Source: Oceanospirillaceae bacterium
Lineage (GTDB): Bacteria > Pseudomonadota > Gammaproteobacteria > Pseudomonadales > Balneatricaceae
DNA: 6,570 nt
NCBI GenBank assembly: GCA_023954795.1
Contig: JAGSHA010000185.1
Span: forward strand, 1-6,570
Direction: 5' to 3'
Shown: positions 1-6,171 of the stretch, in pieces
Layout of the letters: each line of letters starts with the position of its first letter
Numbering within the stretch: the stretch's first letter is position 1
The notes under the pieces: model-generated
Seen by the model: only the letters and a program-made list of their open reading frames with translations
Database searches by the model: none
Told to the model about the DNA's origin: nothing
Position numbers and translations under genes: made by a program

Positions 1-1
1 G

Positions 2-112
2 ATCAGCCATATCGAAGCGATGAAGGAACGAATCCCTACTCAGATTCAGGTGAAGAAAATGAATGGGTTGGGCGTCAGCCAACTGGAGAGTCAATTCAGG
101 CTGAGAGATTAG
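2..112 (+). CDS. C-terminal end of an unidentified protein (partial)
   Basis: The frame is open from the left edge and stops at TAG 110-112, giving 36 residues that end in QLESQFRLRD. The mix of charged and hydrophobic residues looks like an ordinary soluble C-terminus. A second plus frame stays open to TAG 130-132 but reads as a strongly acidic, low-hydrophobicity peptide. The in-register minus frame is also open, so the choice of frame is an inference. A hairpin 19 bp after the stop fits the end of a plus-strand gene. No domain is recognisable in this short piece, and no function is proposed. The start lies outside the window. Confidence 0.4.
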   Translation: MSHIEAMKERIPTQIQVKKMNGLGVSQLESQFRLRD

Positions 113-130
113 GGTATATACGCAATGTTT

Positions 131-161
131 AGCGTGCCGGGTGAGGCATTCACCTGGCGCT
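131..161 (+). terminator. Weak hairpin, possible terminator of the left-edge gene
   Basis: GGTGA (140-144) pairs with TCACC (150-154) around a five-base loop. The stem can extend through CC/GG and AGCG (131-134)/CGCT (158-161) with small bulges. What follows is pyrimidine-rich (TATCCCTTCCC) rather than a true T-tract, so this is a poor intrinsic terminator at best. Its place just after the stop at 112 is the main argument for it. Confidence 0.3.
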
Positions 162-222
162 TATCCCTTCCCACCCAATATCTGCCAGCAAGCTATACTT
201 ACCGCTAAAACCAACAGAATTC

Positions 223-238
223 GATCTGCCCGCAGATC
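223..238. promoter_or_regulatory. 16-bp palindrome upstream of the LapG-like gene
   Basis: GATCTGC (223-229) and GCAGATC (232-238) are perfect 7-bp inverted arms separated only by CC. The two-base gap is too short for a good RNA hairpin, so a dimeric DNA-binding protein site is the likelier reading. It lies 110 bp before the proposed start at 348. No clear -35/-10 pair was seen beside it, and the regulator is unknown. The rest of 113-347 shows no gene that I can support. Confidence 0.3.
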
Positions 239-347
239 AGGAACTCCGGCGCTCTACCGGCAGGCCACTCACTCGCCAGATCTATGCAAAAGGGAACGTT
301 GCTGACTGCACGTGACCCACCCAGAACGCCAACGTACTGGGTGCGAT

Positions 348-827
348 ATGAAACTTGCTCTCGTCTTATTCAGCCTGTTACTCGCAGGATGTATCACTAA
401 CGACCCCACGCCATTTCGTCTTGGTGATCCCGTACCACCGCTGAGTGGCTGCGCAGATTTGCGGAGCAGAGGCGGTCACTGCTGGTCGATGCAGGATACC
501 TTACAGAAGGTGCTCGATGAGGCCCATGCCAAGCATCAATACGTCAGTGATCTAACGCGATACCAGCGTGAAGACTACTGGATCGCTAGTCTGCATGGTG
601 ATTGTGAAGATTTCGCGCTTTGGGCCAGAAATCGACTGGCCACGCTTGGGATTACATCAGATCTGGTATATGTGCTCACCGAGAACGGCGGCGATCATAT
701 GGTGTTATCTGTGGAGGGTTGGATTCTGGACAGCCGTCATAAGTGGCTGCATCGGCGTGACGATCTGCGTTATGACTGGATCAGCATCGGCCAGCCGGAC
801 GGGCGTTGGTTTCGTATCGATAGCTAA
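348..827 (+). CDS. LapG-fold transglutaminase-like cysteine proteinase, lipoprotein
   Basis: This 159-residue protein starts with a lipoprotein signal, MKLALVLFSLLLAGC. The lipobox LAGC puts the lipidated cysteine at C15, and the +2 residue is Ile, so sorting to the outer membrane is expected. An earlier GTG at 312 would put 12 polar residues before the signal, so ATG 348 is preferred, although its ribosome site is weak (GGGTG). The catalytic signature of the bacterial transglutaminase-like cysteine proteinase family (Peptidase C93, DUF920) is clear: GDCEDFA with C86, then GGDHMVL with H117, then WILDSR with D128. The acidic residues beside the cysteine match those that bind calcium in LapG, as I recall that family. 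In known systems LapG cleaves a surface adhesin and is held in check by LapD. No adhesin or GGDEF/EAL partner lies in this window, and the protein is shorter than typical LapG, so the substrate is unknown. The family call is firm, but a LapG role is only inferred. Confidence 0.85.
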   Translation: MKLALVLFSLLLAGCITNDPTPFRLGDPVPPLSGCADLRSRGGHCWSMQDTLQKVLDEAHAKHQYVSDLTRYQREDYWIASLHGDCEDFALWARNRLATLGITSDLVYVLTENGGDHMVLSVEGWILDSRHKWLHRRDDLRYDWISIGQPDGRWFRIDS

Positions 828-842
828 TCTCTGCACGTAAAG

Positions 843-901
843 CGCGCCGAGCATATTGGTACTTTCAGTTCCGTTTCAGGCATGCGCGTTATGCTCGCGC
901 G
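843..901. repeat. Long interrupted inverted repeat between two genes
   Basis: CGCG-C-CGAGCAT (843-854) is complementary to ATGCTCGCGCG (891-901): 11 base pairs with a single bulged C at 847, separated by 36 bases. A second, overlapping fold, GCGCG (884-888) with CGCGC (896-900), would compete with it. No T-tract follows, so it is not a standard terminator. It may be a Rho-type 3' end structure for the gene ending at 827, or a leader or operator element for the gene starting at 964. A TATATT at 908-913 could be a -10 box, but no matching -35 was found. Confidence 0.4.
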
Positions 902-963
902 ACATCATATATTCGCTCTATCCGCCGCTCTGGCGTTAACCCAATCATGAGAGAAGAGTAACC

Positions 964-1413
964 ATGCGTAAACAACTGACCGGTCTGGCTCTAACGGCAC
1001 TGATGGCCACACCTGCACTGGCCGACAATGGCATCATCACGGTTCAGAGTAATCACGATGTGGCGACCACAGCGGATAAGCTTGAATCCGTGCTTGTTCA
1101 AAAAGGTATGACGGTGTTTACCCGTATTAATCATGCAGAAGGCGCTAAAAACGCCAGCCTGGAACTACGACCAACAGAGGTTGTCATTTTCGGCAATCCT
1201 AAAGTCGGCACACCGCTGATGTTATGTAGCCAGACGACTGCACTGGATCTGCCACAAAAAGCGCTGATCTGGGAAGACGAAAAGGGCCAGACCTGGTTGT
1301 CATATAATGACCCGGAATACCTCAAAGAACGCCATAATATTGAAGGCTGTGATGCCGTGATCGGCAAAGTGAAAGGCGCATTAGCCAAATTCGCAGGGGC
1401 TGCCACTCAGTAA
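964..1413 (+). CDS. Periplasmic DUF302-family protein
   Basis: This 149-residue protein has a Sec signal peptide with cleavage after PALA (residue 20), so the mature form is about 129 residues in the periplasm. The rest is a single DUF302 domain. Its hallmarks are a short beta strand (IITVQSNHDV), VFTRINHAEGA (residues 51-61), then LRPTEVVIFGNPKVGTPLM (68-86), ALDLPQKALIWED (93-105) and YNDPEYLKERH (114-124). Two cysteines (C88, C129) could form a disulfide after export. The family is small, widespread and of unsettled biochemical function, so none is assigned. ATG 964 follows a purine-rich ribosome site (AGAGAAGAG, 950-958) at good spacing. A 136-bp gap with a large inverted repeat separates it from the upstream lipoprotein gene, so it is probably its own transcription unit. 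REP-like palindromes lie 46 bp downstream. Confidence 0.88.
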   Translation: MRKQLTGLALTALMATPALADNGIITVQSNHDVATTADKLESVLVQKGMTVFTRINHAEGAKNASLELRPTEVVIFGNPKVGTPLMLCSQTTALDLPQKALIWEDEKGQTWLSYNDPEYLKERHNIEGCDAVIGKVKGALAKFAGAATQ

Positions 1414-1437
1414 CTGATATGTTTATTGGGCGGGTTA

Positions 1438-1462
1438 ATATGGAAGCCTTGAGGCGTCATAT
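1438..1462. other. Imperfect hairpin after the DUF302 gene
   Basis: ATATG (1438-1442) pairs with CATAT (1458-1462), and inside it GCCT (1446-1449) pairs with AGGC (1452-1455). The stem has internal mismatches and no T-tract. It overlaps the left edge of the first REP-like unit by four bases. It may act as a 3' end structure for the gene ending at 1413, or it may be part of the mobile repeat boundary. Confidence 0.3.
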
Positions 1463-1543
1463 GCATTCCCACGCGGAGCATGGGAACGAGATAATCTGAG
1501 CCTGTGTCCGAATCCTCTGGTTCCCACAGTCCCCGGTGGGAAT
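1459..1543. repeat. REP/BIME-like unit, copy 1
   Basis: This 85-bp unit has two palindromic heads. Head A (1466-1486) has arms TTCCCA/TGGGAA, a C-A mismatch, then GC/GC around a GGA loop. Head B (1521-1542) has arms TTCCCAC/GTGGGAA with an 8-base loop. The heads are joined by a spacer containing GAGCCTGTGT. Copy 2 lies 113 bp downstream with no gaps and 7 differences in 85 positions. Head A is also identical over 32 bp to the copy at 2564. The TTCCCACGCGGAGCxTGGGAA pattern is a REP-type palindrome I know from many proteobacterial intergenic regions. Such elements are typically mobilised in trans by REP-associated tyrosine transposases (RAYT); none is in this window. Confidence 0.8.
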
Positions 1544-1571
1544 TGACGCACACCGCAGATATATAAGCTCG

Positions 1572-1656
1572 ATATGCATTCCCACGCGGAGCTTGGGAAC
1601 GAGATAATTTGAGCCTGTGTCTGAAACCTCTGGTTCCCACGGTCCTCCGTGGGAAT
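1572..1656. repeat. REP/BIME-like unit, copy 2
   Basis: This is the second direct copy of the 85-bp two-headed unit, about 92% identical to copy 1. Head A has a C-T mismatch where copy 1 has C-A. Head B is a better stem than in copy 1: TTCCCACGG and CCGTGGGAA pair perfectly over 9 bp around TCCT. A 28-bp unique spacer separates the two units. Apparent small minus-strand reading frames across this patch come from the repeat and are not genes. Confidence 0.8.
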
Positions 1657-1741
1657 CCATACAGCCCTTAATCTACACCACCGAGACCTAACCTAGCTAA
1701 GCACTACCAATTCTCTACAGCCAATCTCCCGCGTGTAGTAA

Positions 1742-1764
1742 ACTGATTCGTAAAGAAAATCAGT
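1742..1764. promoter_or_regulatory. Inverted repeat in the leader of the DUF6933-like gene
   Basis: ACTGATT (1742-1748) and AATCAGT (1758-1764) are perfect 7-bp arms around a 9-base A-rich spacer, ending 20 bp before the start at 1785. It could be an operator or a leader hairpin that affects ribosome access. It is AT-rich and the stem is weak. No promoter boxes were recognised with confidence between 1657 and 1784. Confidence 0.35.
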
Positions 1765-1784
1765 CAACGTAAGCAGATCAACAC

Positions 1785-2471
1785 ATGATCATCCATTGCA
1801 CCAAAAAACTGGCAGATAAACTAAAAAAACACCATCCCATCAGTGCGACAGAGTTATCCGCACCAGACAGCGACACCAGTCTTGGTGAATGGCACGCGAA
1901 CTATATCACTGTGGCGCGGCGTACGATGTTGCTGTTTATCCATAACTCCACGCGCTTTTCGTTTATCGTGCCAGAAGTTAAAGCCGCCGATTACAAGCGC
2001 TTGGATGAGTTGTTTCATAAGGGATTGCTCAACACCATGCAGGCGATGGGGTATCGGGAAGAGTTGATCTGTGCAGCAGCTGAACGTCATGACCCCATCC
2101 AGCTGGATAGCAAAACCGACCGCAGTACCTTGGGTAGCCTGAATCAGATAGGGCAGGGCTTGGAACATACAGTGTGGCATGACGGTTACGAAGCGGTGAT
2201 TGAAGACTTCTGGCATCATTCGGCGCGGTTGTGTGATCGTCCCACCAGCACCAAAGGCATGAAACAGAGTGAAGCACTTTTCCCGGCCAAAGCGATGCAG
2301 ATCTATCTGGGTTTTGAACCGGAAAAGACGGTGAAGGATGTAATGCTTGAGACGGTGCTTGCTCGGGTTGATCAGGATTTTGAGCGACTAGAGCAGGGCC
2401 TGTTATCTGCTGAAGAGTTAGAGCAGCACATCACAAACAGTCCCAATGTGATTCCATTCAAGCGACCTTAG
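1785..2471 (+). CDS. DUF6933-like cytoplasmic protein of unknown function
   Basis: This 228-residue protein has no signal peptide or membrane segment. Its N-terminus, MIIHCTKKLADKLK, and the stretch ARRTMLLFIHNSTRFSFIV (residues 44-62) fit what I recall of the DUF6933 family: a short strand ending in CTKKL, then a W-x-A-N segment and an Arg-rich strand followed by a predicted beta hairpin. Residues 66-100 look helical (DELFHKGLLNTMQAMGY). Residues 160-228 form a charged tail, mostly helical, with MQIYLGFEPEKT and a DQDFERLEQGLLSAEELEQ helix that may mediate protein contacts. The family has no established biochemical role, so none is given. ATG 1785 has only a weak ribosome site (AAGCAG, 1771-1776), which suggests low expression. 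REP-like repeats flank the gene on both sides, so it is probably transcribed alone. The family assignment is from memory. Confidence 0.75.
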   Translation: MIIHCTKKLADKLKKHHPISATELSAPDSDTSLGEWHANYITVARRTMLLFIHNSTRFSFIVPEVKAADYKRLDELFHKGLLNTMQAMGYREELICAAAERHDPIQLDSKTDRSTLGSLNQIGQGLEHTVWHDGYEAVIEDFWHHSARLCDRPTSTKGMKQSEALFPAKAMQIYLGFEPEKTVKDVMLETVLARVDQDFERLEQGLLSAEELEQHITNSPNVIPFKRP

Positions 2472-2563
2472 CCGCTTCAATATTTTGCCTGAGCCATTTG
2501 ATCCCAATAGCCCCCATAAAAAACACATACGGTACCTAACCGGCTTCTCCGATTAACCGCTTG

Positions 2564-2595
2564 ATATGCATTCCCACGCGGAGCATGGGAACGAG
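2564..2595. repeat. REP-like palindrome, half unit (copy 3)
   Basis: These 32 bp are identical to 1459-1490 and contain only head A (TTCCCA/TGGGAA arms with GC/GC and a GGA loop), followed by GAACGAG. The spacer and head B found in the two upstream copies are absent; homology ends abruptly at GAACGAG. This is either a truncated unit or a singleton REP. It lies 93 bp after the stop of the DUF6933-like gene, in the usual intergenic position. Confidence 0.78.
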
Positions 2596-2599
2596 GTAG

Positions 2600-2791
2600 C
2601 CGCTAAGCCGTGCGAGCGACACATCATGCTGTGTGACGGCTGACGACCAATCCACGATCAGATACACTGCATCTTACAAAATGTATATGGCAATGACACG
2701 AGCAGGACAGCGTCTCGTTATGTTTGCAACTACCTCTGTATCTAAAGCACTTGAGGGTGCCGTGGAAGTTAATGGCAAGTCGGTTATATGA
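2600..2791 (+). other. Open frame, possible gene remnant
   Basis: Between an in-frame TAG at 2597-2599 and TGA 2789-2791 one plus frame stays open for 63 codons. Its second half, from ATG 2681 (36 residues), reads like protein, with MTRAGQRLVMF followed by ALEGAVEVNGKSV. No ribosome site precedes ATG 2681 or the alternative GTG 2633. A 68-residue minus-strand frame overlaps it and looks less protein-like, being rich in Cys, His and Arg. It may be a decayed C-terminal fragment or chance. The remainder of the 2472-2921 gap holds the REP copy at 2564 and the terminator at 2859. Confidence 0.2.
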
Positions 2792-2858
2792 CCCACGACA
2801 AATAACCCTATAAATAGAAGGTATTTTCACGGCGGGTATGAGCTAGTTAAATCAATAC

Positions 2859-2895
2859 AAAAATATACCCGGCCAGATTGCTCTGGGCCGGGTAT
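2859..2895 (-). terminator. Rho-independent terminator of the protease gene
   Basis: ATACCCGGCC (2865-2874) and GGCCGGGTAT (2886-2895) form a perfect 10-bp, GC-rich stem with an 11-base loop. Read on the minus strand the stem is followed by ATTTTTG (2864-2858), a reasonable T-tract. It sits 27 bp past the stop codon of the minus-strand protease gene. On the plus strand only TTTG follows, so termination in that direction would be weaker. Confidence 0.85.
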
Positions 2896-2921
2896 TTGTC
2901 TGATAGGACTAAAACGGGCGG

Positions 2922-5900
2922 TTAAGGCGTTACTGTAATGCAACCACTGCAGGTAGCACTGCTACCGTTGTTTACCACAACATCCCACGTACGGTTACGG
3001 CGAGGACCGCCTGCTTTAACGAAGACGTTTGCTGTCATGGTAGTGCTATTCACCACAACCACGCCTGATGCAGAGGGAGCGGGGCCTGAACCATTCTGGA
3101 AGCTCACGCTCGCGCCTTGCGTAAAGCCCGTACCCACAATCGTCACCTCAACCTCCTGATTTACACCAACAGTACTTGGTGTAACGTCAGTGACTGTGAG
3201 CACCGCACCACCGGTCGGATTAACTGTCACATTGACGGTTCCGGTATCGCTACCTCCCTGGCCATCATTGACGTTGTAGGTAAAGCTGTCGCTGCCCGCA
3301 AAACTGGCATTCGGCGTATAGGTCACGGTACTGCCATTGTTGGTCACGCTACCGTTAGTACCTTGTGTGACCGATCCAATGGTCAGGCTGTCACCATCAG
3401 CATCGGTATCATTGCTCAATACGCTAATAACAACGCTACTGTCCTGATCGACACTCGCATTATCCGTATTCGCGACGGGCGCATTGTTCTGCAAAGGATC
3501 ACTAATGGTGACGTTCACCGTGTCGCTGTCACTGCTGTCTGCAGAATCAGTGACGGCTGCTGTAATTACATGAGCGCCCAAAGACAGTGTCGATGTTTGT
3601 ACTGACGCACCCTGACCGAGGTTGCCATCAAGGCTGGAACTCCAGCTCACGCCACTGGACAGATCGCCGTCTTCACTGTCACTTGCTGTCGCAGAGAAAA
3701 TCAGCCAATCACCCGCATCTGCAGAGGTGTTGTCGGCTGGTTCACTAATAGTGACTGTGGGTGGCAGGTCGCCCGGCTCGCCCGCTGAAGTAACGACAAT
3801 CTGGTACACATCCAGATAATTGTTCTGTCCGTTCCCGGCAGTGCGATCAGTATCATTGACCCGGATAGATATAGAGCCTGAGGCGCCTGCAGGCAGCAAT
3901 GCGGAGATAACCTGACGCCCCGTTCCGTTGCTCAGCATACCAAATGGCTGATAGTTGCTCCCGTCAGTAGAGTAGGCCAGTGCAAAATCATCGCCATCGC
4001 TGTTAGCGGGTGCTGTAACATCAACATCAAGCGTGACGGATGCCGCAGGAGCAATGCCAGACACGGTCCAATAGTGTTCCATCTGACTGACGCGATTCCG
4101 TGGTTTTCCTCCCTGATGTTGTTCTGAGATACGCTCATATCCAGACACATTAACCGTGCTTTGATAGGAGCCACTGACAATACTGCCCATCATAATGTTT
4201 TCAGATGTGGCAGATGCGGTAGAAGGCACGCTTATCACAATCGTGCTGGTGCTGTTTGAAGTAGAGAAGCCTGCACTGTTATAGGCTTCAACCTGATAAA
4301 CATACGCGCCGGAGGCGAGATTGTTGTCTGAAAAGCTTGAGCTATCTCTAGGCAGCGTGGAGATTTGCACGAAACTCCCGCCATCTATCTGACGATACAC
4401 ACGGTATCCCGCCTCATTGCTTTCAGCGGTAGACAGTGGATCGGTCCAGCTCAAGGCGATATTCGCATCACCCGACTGTACGGCTGAGAGATCCGTTGGG
4501 GCCGTAGGCGGTGTGGTCGATACCGAATCTTCCGGTACAGAACCCGTGATAAAATACTGCCCCAGACTTCCGTAGTCGGTATAACCATTGGTCAGTGGGT
4601 CACCTAAGCCAACCCCTTCAATAGACAGGATATAGCGTCCAGCGGCAACACCGACATTGATGGTGGCGTAAGTATCAGAGAGCGGGTTGCTTTGCGCAAC
4701 TTCATAGCCGAACTCATCATAGAGCACAGCTTTCACATCCAGGTTCATGCCGCGACGGGACTGCGAAGCGAAAGAATCGGTCCACGCAGGCGTAACACTC
4801 AAGTTAATCGTGCCATCCCCAACGTCCATAAAAAACAGATCTACATCCGTTCGATCTTCGATTATGCCTTTGTTAGAAGGATCGGTATTGGCGGGGTCCG
4901 TGACTGGATTGGTCGCATTAACAGAAGTCCCGCCCGTAATGACTAACGGTGTTGCCCCGGAAAAATTAACGTCTTCGTGATCATCGGTACGGTAGGTAAG
5001 GCGATTTGCAATCAGTTGAAGGTCGTCCTGCGTGTTATTTGCATCAGCATATTCACCCTTGCTCCACTGAGACACCTGGGCGTAATAACCCACACCCATG
5101 ATCGGACCCCAGTCGGTATTCCCGGAACCATGACCGCCGTAGTAGCCAGTGCTGCTATTTCCGTCGTGGGATAGCGATAGGTTATGCCCCAGCTCATGAG
5201 AAGCGGCTTCAGATATGTTGTGTGGGCCCCCGACTCCATCCAGAAAAACCAACGCGGGCTGGTAATAGGGGAAGTTACTGTTTCCCCATACGCCGACATA
5301 AGCGACACCACCACAGCTGCAGTTGTAGATGTTGCGGTTGTTCTCATCCGCTTTGCGGGTCACCAGAATATGACCAACGTTGGCCCCAAACGCAGGGGGT
5401 TCTTCGGTGGTAACATCGATATCGTAGGGCGCAAAGTCTTCTGCAACTCGCTTCCAGGTTTCTGCAATCTCATTCAGTTCTGTTTGACTAAATGATGATT
5501 CGTCACCGTTACTGTCATAAGGACGCATATAAAGTGGATCTGCTGATCCGTTCCAGATAGTCCCACTCACCACATGACCATCCATATCCAGATAAACGAC
5601 CCGCGACGCGCCGGGCTTACTGTGTAGTGTGAACGCCTCTGCCTGGGTTACTTCAGACAGTGACGGCGTTGAAGAGGGTGCCGGATCAATGCCATCGAAG
5701 GCGGGGTCTTCATAAAATACACCACCGCTTTGATCAACGCGCAGTGTTGGCACATCCTGTTCAGTGAAGCTAAAACGGTGCATCCAACCTAATGCACGTT
5801 TTTGTGCGGCAGGAGACAGATCTTCCAATTGCTTCTTTAGAATTCCCGGCGGTAAATCATTGATCCCAAATGGTGCATTAACACCGTATGCATTGTCGCT

Positions 5901-5978
5901 CCGTGCTAAAGATTCCATCGGGAAGAGTAAAGGTGTTGCTGATAATAAAAGGACTTTAGCCCAGGCAGAACGATACAT
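2922..5978 (-). CDS. Secreted multidomain metzincin-like zinc metalloprotease
   Basis: This 1018-residue protein is exported by a signal peptide with likely cleavage after SLA (residue 25). A pro-region (about 26-120) precedes a catalytic domain (about 125-330). The zinc motif is HELGHNLSLSHD, with H261, E262, H265 and H271, and a Met-turn follows at GPIMGVGYY (M294). Serine 268 replaces the glycine usual in HExxHxxGxxH. C220 and C222 (NCSCGG) lie before the motif. Residues about 375-480 resemble a PPC domain (NLDVKAVLYDEFG, YTDYGSLGQY). FN3 follows (about 491-582), then an unassigned beta-rich module (about 591-732), a PKD/Ig-like domain (739-826), a cadherin-like/Big_9 domain with NDTDADGD (832-919) and an IPT/TIG-like domain (925-1018) ending in CSGCITVTP. 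It should degrade extracellular protein, with the modules binding polymers or cell surfaces. No GlyGly-CTERM or LPXTG tail is seen, so type II secretion is inferred. ATG 5978 has a GGAG ribosome site 7 bp upstream. The gene is monocistronic and has its own terminator. Confidence 0.9.
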   Translation of the reverse strand: MYRSAWAKVLLLSATPLLFPMESLARSDNAYGVNAPFGINDLPPGILKKQLEDLSPAAQKRALGWMHRFSFTEQDVPTLRVDQSGGVFYEDPAFDGIDPAPSSTPSLSEVTQAEAFTLHSKPGASRVVYLDMDGHVVSGTIWNGSADPLYMRPYDSNGDESSFSQTELNEIAETWKRVAEDFAPYDIDVTTEEPPAFGANVGHILVTRKADENNRNIYNCSCGGVAYVGVWGNSNFPYYQPALVFLDGVGGPHNISEAASHELGHNLSLSHDGNSSTGYYGGHGSGNTDWGPIMGVGYYAQVSQWSKGEYADANNTQDDLQLIANRLTYRTDDHEDVNFSGATPLVITGGTSVNATNPVTDPANTDPSNKGIIEDRTDVDLFFMDVGDGTINLSVTPAWTDSFASQSRRGMNLDVKAVLYDEFGYEVAQSNPLSDTYATINVGVAAGRYILSIEGVGLGDPLTNGYTDYGSLGQYFITGSVPEDSVSTTPPTAPTDLSAVQSGDANIALSWTDPLSTAESNEAGYRVYRQIDGGSFVQISTLPRDSSSFSDNNLASGAYVYQVEAYNSAGFSTSNSTSTIVISVPSTASATSENIMMGSIVSGSYQSTVNVSGYERISEQHQGGKPRNRVSQMEHYWTVSGIAPAASVTLDVDVTAPANSDGDDFALAYSTDGSNYQPFGMLSNGTGRQVISALLPAGASGSISIRVNDTDRTAGNGQNNYLDVYQIVVTSAGEPGDLPPTVTISEPADNTSADAGDWLIFSATASDSEDGDLSSGVSWSSSLDGNLGQGASVQTSTLSLGAHVITAAVTDSADSSDSDTVNVTISDPLQNNAPVANTDNASVDQDSSVVISVLSNDTDADGDSLTIGSVTQGTNGSVTNNGSTVTYTPNASFAGSDSFTYNVNDGQGGSDTGTVNVTVNPTGGAVLTVTDVTPSTVGVNQEVEVTIVGTGFTQGASVSFQNGSGPAPSASGVVVVNSTTMTANVFVKAGGPRRNRTWDVVVNNGSSATCSGCITVTP

Positions 5979-6044
5979 AACGAAGCTCCGTTAACTGAAA
6001 AAACATAACAAACGGATACACCACTGTTTTTAGTCCGCTTCCTG

Positions 6045-6075
6045 CAGTTAACACTAGTGTAAACATATGTATACA
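6045..6075. promoter_or_regulatory. Two overlapping palindromes upstream of the protease gene
   Basis: Two 18-bp near-palindromes overlap by 7 bp, each with 8 of 9 symmetric pairs matching: GTTAACACTAGTGTAAAC (6047-6064) and TGTAAACATATGTATACA (6058-6075). The second resembles the TyrR box TGTAAA-N6-TTTACA with one mismatch. CAGTTAAC (6045-6052) also has an inverted partner, GTTAACTG, at 5990-5997, just beyond the ribosome site. The cluster lies 67-97 bp before the protease start, where an operator would be expected. I could not place a convincing -35/-10 pair for the minus strand. Confidence 0.5.
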
Positions 6076-6171
6076 GTTGGTACTTTTCGCACGAACAGTA
6101 GCACTTTCTTGCGCCGCCCAAATGAGTTCTGCTCAATCGTTCAGTGAAGAGTATTAGCGCAGGTGATAGTT

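Noticed and set aside
312..347. GTG 312 as start of the LapG-like gene
   Set aside because: It would add 12 polar residues ahead of a complete lipoprotein signal; ATG 348 gives a normal signal length.
1131..1406. 91-codon minus-strand frame
   Set aside because: It lies wholly inside the DUF302 gene, whose domain signature is clear.
1459..1656. Insertion sequence or transposon
   Set aside because: No transposase, terminal inverted repeats of an IS or target-site duplication can be seen; the copies are non-coding REP-like units.
1407..1660. Two overlapping minus-strand frames of 77 and 67 codons
   Set aside because: They are translations of the REP-like repeats (LVPMLRVGMH, LVPKLRVGMH). Palindromic repeats of this kind commonly yield false small proteins.
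1854..2277. Minus-strand frames of 121 and 82 codons
   Set aside because: They are antisense to the DUF6933-like gene and have no ribosome site or recognisable domain.
1459..2595. CRISPR array
   Set aside because: There are only three copies, spaced 113 and 992 bp apart, with palindromic two-headed structure and no regular spacers.
3117..3605. 162-codon plus-strand frame
   Set aside because: It is antisense to the low-complexity, Ser/Thr/Asp-rich C-terminal modules of the protease, where long antisense frames arise by composition.
5012..5347. 111-codon minus-strand frame in the protease
   Set aside because: It is out of frame within the catalytic domain, whose true frame carries the zinc motif and Met-turn.
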